A DNA stretch of 64,000 nucleotides from Calycina herbarum (lineage: Eukaryota > Ascomycota > Leotiomycetes > Helotiales > Pezizellaceae). A model generated the notes under the pieces. That model had not been told where the DNA came from. It worked only from the letters and a program-made list of their open reading frames with translations, and ran no database searches. The stretch spans positions 1-64,000 of the forward strand of contig LLEY01000165.1 of NCBI GenBank assembly GCA_001414485.1. The letters run 5' to 3'. Positions 20,961-33,057 of the stretch are shown here, one piece after another; position 1 is the stretch's first letter, and each line of letters begins with the position of its first letter. The translations under genes were made by a program, and so were the position numbers.

Positions 20961-22743
20961 TTATTTCTTCTTGTAATCCGATGGACCGACCATCAATTCT
21001 GGTTTCACTAACTCATCGAACTCTCCCTCGCTCAACGATTTGAGTTCCATAGCTGACTCTTTCAAGGTAGAGCCCTTCTTATGCGCGTTCTTCGCAACTT
21101 TGCTGGCTTCGTCATATCCAATCTTGGAGTTCAGGCAAGTAACCAACATGAGTCTATTGAAGTCAGTTATCTAAAGTTCGTTCATGAAGGGGCTTAGGAA
21201 AAACTTACGATTCTTTCAGAATGCTCTTAATCTTATCCTCATTTGCTTGTAATCCAACAACGAGGTTCTTCTCAAAACTCTTCATGCTGTCAGTAAGAAT
21301 ACGGACACTGTGGAGCAAGTTTCTAATCATAAGGGGCTTGAAAACGTTCAATTCGAATTGACCGTTCATGCCACCAATGGTTGTCGCTGAGTGGTTACCC
21401 ATTACTTGAGCGCAAACCATTGTAAGAGCCTCGCATTGCGTAGGGTTGACTTTGCCAGGCATGATACTGCTTCCTGGCTCATTCTCGGGTAGGGCCAACT
21501 CGCCGAGTCCACATCGTGGTCCTGAACCGAGATATCTGATATCTTGCGCAATCTTAAACAGAGAGGATGCAAGGGTGTTGAGAGAACCAGAAGCCTGCAC
21601 AATAGCATCGTGTGCGGCAAGTGCCTCAAACTTATTTGGTGCTGTCGCAAATTGAGTACCGGTCATCTTGGTAACCTCCTCAGCGATAGCCTCAGCAAAC
21701 CCCTTGAAAGTATTGATTCCAGTTCCGACAGCAGTTCCACCCTGGGCAAGCAAACGAAGATCGGGGAGAGAGGATTCGACACGCTTGACTCCATAGTCAA
21801 GTTGGGCAACATATCCAGAAAATTCTTGAGCGAGAGTAAGTGGAGTGGCATCCTGAAGATGTGTTCGTCCAATCTTGATAATCTTCTTTGCCTCGAAATC
21901 GTCAACCTTTGCCTGGAGAGCGTCCCGAAGAGACTTGATCGCTGGGATAAGCTCGTTTTCAATTTCCAAAACTGCGGCAATGTGCATAACGGTTGGGAAA
22001 GTGTCATTTGAAGAGGCACTCATGTTGACATGGTCATTTGGGTGGACTGGTTTCTTGCTACCCATTGTTCCTCCTAGCATCTCGATTGCACGGTTGGAGA
22101 TAACTTCGTTGGCGTTCATGTTGGATTGTGTTCCGGAACCCGTCTGCCAGACTACCAATGGGAAGTGGTCGATCAGTTTGAGAGAGGCAACCTCTGCAGC
22201 TGCATCTTGGATAGCTTTGCCAATCTTGGGGTCTGTCGAATCGTGAGCTTAAGAGCAAAATTGTATAGTGGAATGCGTACCAAGTCCAAATTGCATATTC
22301 ACAGTGGCTGCGGCACCCTTCAAGATACCAAATGCCCTCACAATAGGAGGGGGCATGCGGTCCTGAGGCTGGTTGATCTTGAAGTTCTCCAACGACCGCT
22401 CCGTTTGTGCTCCCCAGTATCTATCCGATTTCACCTGCACTGGCCCGAAGGCGTCTGTCTCCGTCCTTGTGTCTGCCATTGTGTATGCGGTTGCGTGGAA
22501 GTTTCTGCTGGAGAAGCGGGGTTGTAGGGAGGATTTCGAGAAGCTCGTTGGGGTTCTGGCTGTAGGGAGATTTCTCGAGATGGCGGAATTGGAAGCTGCT
22601 CTGCTTGTCAATGTCGCCTTGGAATTCCCTGAACTCAAGACATTAAGGGAAGCCGTTGATGGCCTCGCTCGCGCTATCCAAGCAGCTGACATTGACATCC
22701 CACCTGCACCTGCCTTCGCAGCACAAGCCGAGCCTCGGAGCAT
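20961..22743 (-). CDS. Fumarate hydratase, class II
   Basis: Three exons: 22743-22281, 22232-21209 and 21153-20961, 559 aa. Introns are 48 and 55 nt, with GTACGC and GTAAGT donors. The enzyme interconverts fumarate and L-malate in the TCA cycle. Visible signatures are [50 protein letters not shown] and the superfamily signature [11 protein letters not shown] with its catalytic Ser. The first ~85 residues are Arg/Ser/Ala-rich without acidic residues, a mitochondrial presequence. A second ATG at YTMADTRTE, just before the conserved core, would give a cytosolic form. Fungal fumarases commonly serve both compartments from one gene. The C-terminal residues SDYKKK complete a full-length protein. 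Confidence 0.96.
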
Positions 22744-23902
22744 GATTGCGGCTCAAGGAAGAATTGATTGGCCACGCCGGTAAGATATGTTGCAAGAATT
22801 CCAATTGTACGTTCTACGGCCAATTGGGCTAGAATCTAGTTGGTTGGAAGAGGCGTATGCGAAAAACGTAAGGGTAATATGTGAAAAGATATGGGAACAA
22901 ATTGACAGAAGGTTAGGAATGGGAGAATTGGAAGCTATCCAGAAGAAAAGCTACGCTCACTAATGGGTCCTGCACCAGGCCCGGGAAAAGCCGGGTGTCC
23001 CGCTTCTCCGTAACGAAGCCAAGAAAGAAATCACTCTTGTCCTAAACTTTGTATGGGAAGGTTAAATTGATTATCCGGTAGTTACTGTTGTGATTTATTT
23101 CCATCTTATAGACGCCTCTTTCAGGGGCTTTTCAAAGAGAAACTTCGCTTCGGAAATGTCAGAATTAAGTTTGCGCCATTTTCAGGGACAACTACCTAGC
23201 TCGAGGCTAAAATTTCGCCTCGAGATGGAATACTACAAGAATTCCAAAACGATATATTTGATAAGATGAAACAAGTATCCAAACCCGATTCGCGATGACA
23301 AGACCACCATCTGGGGTTTAACCAATCAGAGAGAATTAGGAGCAAGCTCCTATTTTCGCCCGATGAAATTCCCGAGGGCCCGTTTGGTTCCCGGGTTAAA
23401 GATGCCATCATGGCAAAGGACTGAGAATGAAGTCATTCACTGAATTATTGTCCAAACTTCAAGTGAAAGATAGTATTATTCCGATAAATCAGGACAATGG
23501 AGAAGTTTCAAGAATTATCAGACTACAAATGTTGTTTCAAATAATTCCATTACTTCAATTTCTCTGGTATAACAGCTTTGATTAAACGCAAATTTGACGT
23601 AGGTCTTCAGACTAAACTTTCCGGTACATGACAAGTCAAAAAGAGTAAAATATATCATATCAATTTGTACCGCCACCTGTAGCCAATCCATAAATACAAA
23701 CATAACAGCGAAAAGAAACCCCACGTATGGGGAATAAAATCTGAACGCCAGCACCAAAACCCCAATCCATTACCCATCCGGCAGTCAAGGACGATTCTAG
23801 AGAGCGGCGTGCATTACAGTAATATGTATATTTTCCATTTAATCTCGCAAATATATGAAATCGTCCCCCCTTTCATTAACGCCATTTAAAAAATCTCCAT
23901 CT
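22744..23902. other. Intergenic region
   Basis: Promoter side of fumarase and 3' flank of the membrane protein gene. No supported gene. A short hydrophobic open frame at 23518-23757 (-) has no recognisable family. Confidence 0.5.
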
Positions 23903-25336
23903 TCACTGCAACTCTGATGCTGGAAGGTTTGTGTGGTGCGTAGGTTGAATTTTTGCAGGTTGTGGTGGTGCTACCTGTGGGTGTTGCTGTGGTGGTGTTG
24001 ACATTTCGCTCACAGAGGAGATCGTATTGCCTGTCTGCTGTTGGCTGACGATATTCGGAGAAGCACCCAAGGTGTTTGGAGAAGCGCCTAAATTATTTGG
24101 AGGGATTGTTGGATTGTTGGTTCCTATCTCGTTGATTGTGTGAACTGGGGATTTCGTACTCATAGCACGTTGGTCTTGAAGCGCAGCTCCTTCACTTGGA
24201 GTCAGAGAACCACGTTGCGATTGTGTGATAGGTGAGACGGGTGGAGGGCCCATATTTGAATTAGGTGCATTTTGTTGAGGCGTCCATTGAGGAGGGGGTG
24301 GGCTTTGGGGTGGTCCTCCTACAGGATAGGCGACTGGCTTTCCATCTTGCATTGGCTGATAATATCCGTTTTCTTGGGGTGGAGGGTAATGCTGTTGCTG
24401 TCCTATTGGCGCCATTCCTACTTGTCCGGGGGGTGCAACCATATATTGTTGTTGCATTTGTGGTTGTCCTGGAGGTGGCCCATATGCCGGCGCTTGACCT
24501 GCTGCAATAGCTGCTGCACGCGCCTTCTTCTTTTTGCGGGAGATCAGAATGAACGCTACGACTCCTATGATTGCGAGCAGGGCAACGACACCAATCACAA
24601 CACCAACGATCCAAATCATGCTAGCCTTCTTCTTACGGACGGTGGGTGTATATGTTGGGGTGCTTATTGCTGGAACAGTGACGGTGGGACGAACAGAAAA
24701 TCCTGTATCAGTTGCTATGTTTTGTCAGTCTTTGTATACTCGAATGATGGGAAAATAGTGTTGGCTAGAGTTGAACATACATTGAGTAGCAAGCGCAGTT
24801 GCAGGAACACTTCGGTAAAAACTTGTGGGGAGACTGCTAGAGGCACATCCTACCCATCTTTCTGGCGATGAATCTAGGGTACTCGCGTAGACATAATCGG
24901 TATTGCATGTGGATGAGCTATTCCAGTCAGCGACTTGTTTCTTGTGCTCTTGAGAATTGGGTTGAATACCATGAATATGATGACCCATCACCATAAAAGA
25001 CATAATCACTCGAACACCTCGTTGCATAGTCCGTACTTGGACAGTAAGACCCTGAACTACAACATTTCCCATATGATCCAGAGGCTGTCCAGGTAGATGA
25101 AATTGGGCATCCGGCGCTGTCCCCTTGAATCCGAATTAGATGCTGTTCGGCTCAGTATCAACAATCAACATACAAGTTCCAGCACCCAAGGTGCTATAAT
25201 AACCAATCAATCTCTGAGAAACAGCTTGTCTGTTATACAGAGGAGCTGGAGTGATCGTGGGGTCAGCAGGAATGGCATTGGCGACTACAGCTGCGGCGCT
25301 GGCGGAAAGCAATAGGAAGGCACGGGAAATAGACAT
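23903..25336 (-). CDS. Secreted-signal, Cys-rich ectodomain, single-TM protein with Pro/Gln-rich tail
   Basis: Four exons: 25336-25174, 25123-24970, 24917-24781 and 24714-23903, 421 aa. Introns are 50, 52 and 66 nt, each with GTATGT or GTATTC donors; every junction keeps frame. A signal peptide (SISRAFLLLSASAAAVVANA) is followed by a Cys-rich ectodomain of about 120 residues (GCPISSTW, GKCCSSGSYC, TRCSSDY, SSTCNTDY, WVGCAS). A Thr/Pro stalk leads to one TM helix (IWIVGVVIGVVALLAIIGVV) with the stop-transfer RKKKKARAAA. The cytoplasmic tail of about 210 residues is rich in Pro, Gln and Asn. This resembles fungal plasma-membrane sensor-like proteins in layout; I cannot assign a named family. 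Surface sensing or wall attachment is inference. Confidence 0.82.
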
Positions 25337-27095
25337 TTTGACGATTCGAAGGATTGACAAGCGAGAAGGTCAAGAGGCAAGCAGAGGAAAAGGGAAAGAA
25401 ATTTTCAATTCGGCCCACCCCATCCTCTTAAATGATTACCCCAGTAGCACTAGCAACGGCATCGACAACACAGCCTCGCCCGACTCGATGCTTTTTTGCA
25501 GCATGGGAGACGGTAGACAAGTATTCCAGGCCATCCCAATGTAGCAATTTGGGGGTCTAAAATTGGATTTGTATGCATGCCGAGATTTATTGTCTCCCGG
25601 CTTGTATTCTCGTTCGCTAGAAAGAATTGGTGGCGTTCGGGGCGTCAAGTAGACAGCACTCTAAATGGCGCGTGGTGGAGGTGATGGAGGTGCGGCTGAA
25701 GAGTGAAATCTGGAGCTGCTGTGTTGTGTTCCCCGTGCTTATCATACGGTATCTATTTCACCCGCTTGAGTGGGGGAAGATCTCATCTCCAGGAGATTGA
25801 ATCATATCTCCTTCTCATTATATTTGATACCTGTTAGGCAGTTTAACACTGAGCTTTAAACAATTGATGGTTGGGTGAGCCGCAGATGCGAGGCAGTTGA
25901 TGTGTGTTGCAAAGGCAGAGCGAAGACAAGAAGGGTCTTGGCAAATAGTGCACGTGATCCACCTCATGCATGGTTTCGGAGATATTGCTAGCTGTTATTG
26001 GCCTTACCCCACCCCCAGCTGTCGATCCATACCCTTGGGAGAAGCTGGAAGCTCCCGACGGGACCCGCCGAGCAAAATGGGTGCCTAATCGAACTTCAGG
26101 ATGAGGATATACTTTCATAACATAAATTTACTCTCTCGCGTGGGGCATCCAAAGCGGCAATAAATACCTCTCGTTGTTCGTATGATGGTTTATTTGGAGT
26201 ACTAACCTAGATACTTTGGAATGGTTGTTCAAAAAGATCTAGGTTACTTTCCAGAAATTATCCTGGAAAATTCCCTACCCAAATTTCACGATCACAAATT
26301 GTCCAACCTATGGTTGCCTGTATCAAGTGGCAAGAAAATTCCAAATATGGATGCACCTTGCAACCCGCACGTGGCATGCCCACTCGGGAGGGAATTCCCT
26401 CGGAAGTACAAGCTTGTTGCGCTCTTGGTTCTCGTTTACCTAGAAGGGTTTGCTTGAGGCTCAAAATGGTACAATACAAAACTTGGGATTTCAATAATCT
26501 GGAGATGAAGCCGACCCCGCCCTGGTGTCAGATTCAGATCACTCATCAGATCGATCCAGATCAGCAAAACTCAAACATAAACCTGGAGTTTGGGATCGGA
26601 TCCCCCGCATTGTCTTTTGCTGTTTCAAAAGACAGTGCCTCCGTTCGTGGGCGGACAGTACCTTCTCTCTTACAAACAATGTCTACTCGTACTTAAATAT
26701 CTACACATAGGAAAGGTATGTATCCATTTAGTCGTTGGCCTCGCTTTAAGCTCATACAAGGGTTTGTTTCCTTGCATACTATCTTACCGCTATCAATCTG
26801 GTCTCTTCAAGCTTCGATTCTTATTCACGCCACTCCATCAAGGCCGTGCGAAGCTTTCCTACCGGTAGAGCTCAAGCCAAAGTCTAAGTGGTGCCGGGGT
26901 TATCTCATACAGCCATATAAACTCAAAAATCATCCGGAAACGTCTACAGAGTAATGCACTTCTCACAAAATGACTCTTCCCTGCCAACACTTGTTTAGCT
27001 TGCGACCTAGATTACGTACAGTACTGAGCAGCAGCCCTCGATTATGAATTGCCTTCCATCTCTTCTGCAATTTTCGAGATTTGATCCTTTCATCT
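25337..27095. other. Intergenic region
   Basis: Upstream region of the Cys-rich membrane protein and, at its right end, probably the missing 5' exon of the next gene. I could not identify that exon. No other coding signal is seen. Confidence 0.5.
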
Positions 27096-28851
27096 ATGTA
27101 TTCCACATTTCTAGGAGATCACTTCGTTTTACTAGAAGTCACGAAGCTAGATCTCGCCGTCGCCTCCGTTGTATGGGGGCTTACTATTGGGATAGGATTC
27201 CTTGCCACGGTCCGTTTGTTTCATTGCCCATTTTTCGCAACACCATCTACACTGTTCTCAGTACTGATATGAAATTTTTAGTGGAAAGCGACCAAACAAA
27301 CAAATAGAATATATGCACGATATGGAGTGACAAAGCTCAACTCACCATATGTAGTAAGTGCTCAACTTACTTATTTTTCTGGGACACTTCTTTGCTTGTT
27401 TGTCATTACGTTGGATGACTTCTCGGCCGATTTCAGAACGAAACGGCCACGACTACATACTGACTTGATTGCAGTGGATGATATGGTTAGAGATTTGCGT
27501 GTGTCTTGCTATGTCGATAATATCTTATCTTCATTTATATGGAATTATCCCGCCAAGGTGTGCATTGCCAGTCCGGTTTACTTATTTGCAGCTAATCCTA
27601 AGCCTAGTCTTTTATTCTTTTTCTGGATTCGTAAGTTCTCTATACAGCGAGTTAGATCTTTGCTGACACCAAACAGTGATGACCTGGTCACTGCAAGTTC
27701 AACTTTTACTCCAGATCATTATCAATCGAATATGCATCCTTTTACCAGACCGACGTAAAGGACTGCAAATAAAAATAGGTACAGCCATAGTAATCACGAC
27801 TATAAACGTCTCGGTATTTTGTATATGGATCCCAGCACGATTGCAGCTCTCCGAAAGAATAGTCAGGGTCAACGACATTTGGGATCGTTGCGAAAAAATT
27901 GTATACCTGATCATCGACGGGATGCTGAACCTTTATTTTATCTACATCGTCCAGCAGAGACTTGTCAGGGATGGATTTGTGAAGTACAACCGCTTGGTGA
28001 AATTCAACAAAATTCTTGTTGGGCTTTCGCTGGCGATGGATGTCATGATTATTAGTACGATGAGTTTGAAGAATAGTTTTGTGTTAGTTCTCTGCTCCTT
28101 TCTTACGATAGTTGAGAGTTGTTGATGCTAATATCATTCATTAGATACGTCCAGTAAGTGCAAATTATTTCCGCTCCCCTCAAGCTTGGCCGCTCCGTCG
28201 CAGCTCCCAAATCCCACAAAACCATACAGCCATTATTTTTTCTTCTGCAAATACATTTGCTTAACCTTCTAACCCTGTTCGCCAAAGTTAACTTTACACA
28301 ACTAATTTCACAATCACAGATTTCACCCACTGGCGTACATCGTAAAACTCAACATCGAAATGTCCATGGCAGACCTGATAGTTAAAGTATGCAACACGAC
28401 CTCAAATCTCGAGTTTGAAAAGCCAACCCCGATACCCACCAATATATCCCGCCACTTCCCCTTCCACCGAATTCGCAGTGGGGAGAGCCCTCAAGAACGC
28501 GACTCCATTGCCCTCGAAATATTCGATTCCGCTCCCAGTTTCAAGACTGCAAAATCGAAGGATGTTGAGACATTTGAAAGTATCACCGAACTGAGCGGGG
28601 GGCAGCTAGCGGTGAAAATGAAAAGGGAGGTACATATGTTTGTGGAGAAGAGGGATAGTGATGCCAGCGAGCAGAAGAGTTTTAAAACAACACGAAGGGG
28701 TGTGAGGGAGGGGTTAGTGGATGGCGGTGAGGAGTCGGATGAGGGTGGACTAGAGGCGAAAATGAAAGATATGATTAAGGAGGACAACAGGGTTAGGCGG
28801 CCGGGTTTGGAGGATGGTATGGGGGTTACGACTACTGTTTCGGCTCTTTGA
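27096..28851 (+). CDS. Multi-pass fungal integral membrane protein, uncharacterised family
   Basis: Exons with good signals: from about 27096 to 27209, 27282-27353, from 27475, 27677-28082, a 9-nt microexon 28145-28153, and 28320-28851. Junctions rebuild GFLATWKATKQTNR, SPYVWMIWLEICVC and SFVYVQFHPLAYIVKLN. The family, as I remember it from ascomycete genomes, carries IWDRCEKIVYLIIDGMLNLY and NIEMSMADLI, both present. About seven helices, then a hydrophilic tail. The exon from 27475 is uncertain at its 3' side: a 45-nt in-frame intron (27553-27597) and a weak donor at 27635 keep frame, whereas the better GTAAGT at 27631 does not. The 5' end is not settled; the ATG at 27096 is only a candidate. 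No biochemical function is known to me. Confidence 0.7.
28145..28153 (+). other. 9-nt microexon of the membrane protein gene
   Basis: The nine bases ATACGTCCA are flanked by CATTAG on the left and GTAAGT on the right. With the exon ending at 28082 (..TTT GT) and the exon starting at 28320 (A TTT CAC CCA), they restore Val-Tyr-Val-Gln-Phe-His-Pro-Leu, the expected family sequence. Skipping it keeps frame but deletes three residues. Confidence 0.8.
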
Positions 28852-31800
28852 TAGAGGGCCCTTTAATATTGTTTTGTTTTGGAAGGTCGTGTTTTTTAAT
28901 ACCCGAGGAAAGAATATCGCTTTACGGGACAATGGGTAAAAGGGGTTCATGGCGTTTATTATGGTTTGATAATTCGCTTTCGCTGTTCCTAGGTTAATTA
29001 CAAAAAACAAAGAGAACAAAAAGTGAATTCCAGGTAATCAGAGTCTTGGTTATAGTCTATCACTGACTTGGAACTCGGAAGGTGAGCTCCAATGACTTTG
29101 GAGGGGGAGCTCCAATTCAGGCAGGTCATTCGGAAGCTTTTCCAACCTGGTCGTCAAATTAGTCATGTTCTTCTGGAGTTGTATTTGTATTTATTATTCG
29201 TCGTATCATGTCAAATTCTTCATGACGCTTAGTCCAAACTGCTCCTCCCAGCTTTCATCGTGGGGCGAAGAGTGCGTGGATTGTCCCTTCTCCGAAAACC
29301 GACACTACCAGCTTATCTATTATTTTCCTCATTCCAAATTAAAAGTCACTTTCGCCTTCTATCAAATGAACACCATCATCACTATAAGTCACTCTCGGAT
29401 GAACCGCGAAGGCAAGTTTTAAATATGAATACTACTGCTACTTCTAGAATCTTCAACGACATAAAAACCAAAAGGAATGGGACCCGAATGAATTGGGGTT
29501 TGTCTTAACACAAAAGTGGAGTAATGCCATCAAGCTCTAACTACAGCTAATATTGAATTTCTTCGCTCGGGTGAGAAAAGTTCAAATGAACACTTAAGGA
29601 AAAGTCTGCAGAAAATCGACAAAAATTTGAAATTCGAGGCTACTCGGAGTAAAACCGAATTAAATTCCCTTAACCCCTCAAAAACATCGGATAATATTAC
29701 GTACAGACTACAAAATCTCCCGAAGTGCTTAACCATGCTTGCTTTTCGTTCAAAGTCAGTAAACTTGACCAAAGAGGGATAGCCTGGCATTCAGCAGCAT
29801 CAAAGGATGATGAGTGGTGTGTAAATTTAAACCGTATGAGCAGACAAATTGAATTTAAATAAGCTCAGTCGTGTCCAAGTGAAGGATAGAAACAGCAAAA
29901 AAATTCAACGAGCATCTACCAGGAACCCCGGTTTCACAATCAGTTGTTAGATTAAATCACGAATAAGGAAATCACATAACCAATTCTGCCACATGCGCAA
30001 CCCGTCTTGGTTTACATAGTATCTTGCTACTTTAGATTATAAAGTAAAATGGGTCCAGCGGGTCTCATTAAGCGAATGGGCCATAATATTCCAGGACGTG
30101 CGGGGCTGGGCATCCTCGCTCGCCTCACCAAAATTACTACTGTAAATCGTTGTGTTTATTACAACTACGATTGTAACACACTAGTTACTTAGGGCGACTT
30201 TTCTGCTAGAGTATATACTAACAGCTTAATAATCTTTTAATTCATGCTGTTTTCGCGTTGTTTGAATGTGTGCTGTTTTTATATTTTATTTTTAAAAAGG
30301 AGATGTTTTGGTGAGGAAATGCGTAAAATAGTGCCTAAGACTAGAAGTGTCCTAAATTAATTATCCGACCAAGTAGTGAATAGTGGGCTTCAAATTCCAT
30401 ATTAAACTCTTGCTTGTGGTTCCCAAGACTTCAGATCTACAAAGGTGGCAAAATGTTGAACATCCCGTTCTTCCAATTTACTCACTTTAGCTTGTCACCT
30501 GTTTTGCGTAAGGGACTTTGCAGATTCTCGTTAGAGGATTTATATACCAAACTCCTGCAATCCCCTGTTATTGCTTGTCTTTTCAGAACATTATCAGAAG
30601 ATGGATTGTAAATTTAAAAGTCTCAGCTAGTTTGAAATGGAACACCTATCAACCACTCCCAACTCATTTTCTTTTCGTAATCATATGAGCAGTTTCAATT
30701 ATGGAAAGTCTCCCGGGATGTTCATTACTTGTGAAGGTATTATAGAGCGCAAAGGCGAAAGCGCTCGCAGAGCATCTATAGTAATCGGACAAGAACCTCG
30801 GAATATAACATTAGAACCAGCAAAAATTCAACTCTCTCAGTACTGTTTTCTTGGGCATCGTTACTTGGGGTAATATCTTGCCGTAAAACTTGAAAAATAA
30901 GCTCAAACAACCCCTCTTTTTGAAATCATGTACAATCACATTCCCTTGGAACTTCTTAGTAGATGAGTACATTTTAAGGCTCAAAATTAAAATATCGTAA
31001 GTTGTGGGGTACCAAGCCTCTGAAATAAAAACTGGCGGAAATAAGCGAGAGCGAGGAGAGTAGAAGCAAGAAAAACCACGCTCGAGTTATTGTGGTGTAT
31101 GCTCGTCTCCCCCTTCACTTGACTACTGTATCTTAGTTCTCAATTCTCTACCACTAGACAACCATCATATCGATTGAGCACCAATTTAAGACCTAGAATA
31201 CACCACCAAATGTCAGGAATCAAATCGACAACAGCTTGGGTTTCGACCGTAGAATAGACAGAAATAGCTTTTGGAAAGTAAGTGAGTACAAGGAGAGAGG
31301 GGAGATATCAATAAGTGAATAATTGTTTTGGTAGGCAAGTTCCAATGAAGCCGAGTTGTAAAACAAAACTACATTCTTCTAAGGAAATAGTTCATGGTTC
31401 CGGCCAAACTGTTGTGGTTGGGGATTTGGCGAACCTTCACATGCGTAGTTTAATATACTTCTTAACTTGGAGAACTTCATTTTGGATTCCGGAAGGGACT
31501 TAAATCTTTCATAACATGTTACTCACTCCTAGTCCATCTCTCAATAACAAATATAGCACCGAGTCAACCCCCCTCTCTTGTCGGTATGTCACCGTATTAG
31601 ACAGGCAATTTGTCATCAAGCTTAATATCCAACTCATGAACAGAAAAAGCACTTGAAGTACCGAATTCCATTTACTCAAATACAGCTTTACTGCCGAGAC
31701 GAAAATACGAGAGCGTTCATACACCAAATATGACGAAAAACAAACAGGTAATTGGGCTAGCCCAGCGGGAAGCTACCCAGAAAACGACCAAGTCCACATA

Positions 31801-32478
31801 TATAACCCTTTTCTTCTCAAGGGATGAACCCAGAGTTCACGAACAGTCCAACTCCATTTCGCTTCCAAGAAAAGTTAGCCCAACGACGACTTCGGAATCT
31901 CGAATTGGAGAACGAGTGAGCCTCGTCTTCAAGTGAATCTGACTGGCATCACGGTCATGAAGGAATTGGAGATATAGAGCAGCACGACAAGGGCATGGAA
32001 TCAATTGGACAATAGGTAAAGATTTGACGGTAACTACTAGCCAAGAACTTCTTCCTATGATTTTTCTCTTTTAGAAAAGTAGAAGATATAGGGTAATCTA
32101 AGCAAGAAAACCCAAGCACTCTCTTCCGTTTGGCATTTAACATGACTCCATCGAGGTTCCACTGTAGAGAGACGTGCGGAGAAAATCCAGTTTGGCTTTT
32201 GATGAACTCTATAATCTCTACGGTGGAATGGATTTGAGATGACAATATAAGAAGAGGCTATATACGCTAACCACTATGAAAAGTAAACAAGGGAATTATA
32301 CGAAACTTTCTTCTATACTATTCCACTTAACTTTGTAAGGTATTATAGACAAATGGATTCCCTACGAACAATTATATATCTTAGAAATATGTCTTTAGAA
32401 ATATATATTTTATCTTTGAAAAGTTACTATTAGATTAGAGTTAAATAAGAGTTAACTTAGAATAGAAATTAAAGTATA
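28852..32478. other. 3.6-kb gene-free flank of the repeat island
   Basis: I find no supportable gene. Open frames are short and without family features on both strands. Composition becomes more AT-rich toward the right, grading into the transposon island near 32.3 kb. Confidence 0.5.
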
Positions 32479-32901
32479 ACGTGGTTTATCAGCGAGTCGA
32501 TTACTAAAAATACATATAAAAAACGTCTGTGCAACCCTAGTAAAAATCTGTAATTCTTAATAAAAATTAATAAAATTAAAGAATCTACTTTATTACTATA
32601 TATGTAAATAATATTAGAAATCTTAGATACTAACTAATTATAATAGCTAAGTTATTAAAGAAATTAAAAAAAGAATTAAAAAATCTATGAATACAGGGGT
32701 AATTTTAAGCGAATCGTTAGTTATAGCTAGTAAGCGTCTAAAAATTTTAATATTACTTATTTATATAATAATAAAGTAGATTCTTTAATTTTATTAATTT
32801 TTATCAAGAATTACAGATTTTTACTAGAGTTATATAGACGTTTTTTATATATATTTTTAGTAATCGACTCGCTGATATAATCGACTTGCTAATAAACTAC
32901 G
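32479..32901. mobile_element. 423-bp long-hairpin DNA element (MITE-like), TA-flanked
   Basis: Left end ACGTGGTTTATCAGCGAGTC is matched in inverse orientation by the right end (..CGACTTGCTAATAAACTACGT), with TA on both sides. The inverted repeat continues inward for about 140 bp: AAAGAATCTACTTTATTACT near 32579 has its complement near 32768. The right arm carries an extra copy of the CGACTCGCTGATA motif. The TIR resembles that of the pogo-like element starting at 37482, suggesting trans-mobilisation by that family. No coding capacity. Confidence 0.8.
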
Positions 32902-33057
32902 TTATTATAAAAAGTATAAAAGTCTTTATTATATCTAGAAGAGTTTAGTCTAAACTAAGCTAGATTTTACTCTAAATAAGCTTAAAAAGTATTTAGAGAA
33001 AACTATAATTATAATCTTTTTAAAAATAATTCTAAAAACTTTTTATATAACGTAGTA

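Noticed and set aside
22373..22783. Plus-strand open frame of 136 codons opposite fumarase exon 1
   Set aside because: A shadow of the Ala/Ser/Arg-rich presequence; no independent evidence.
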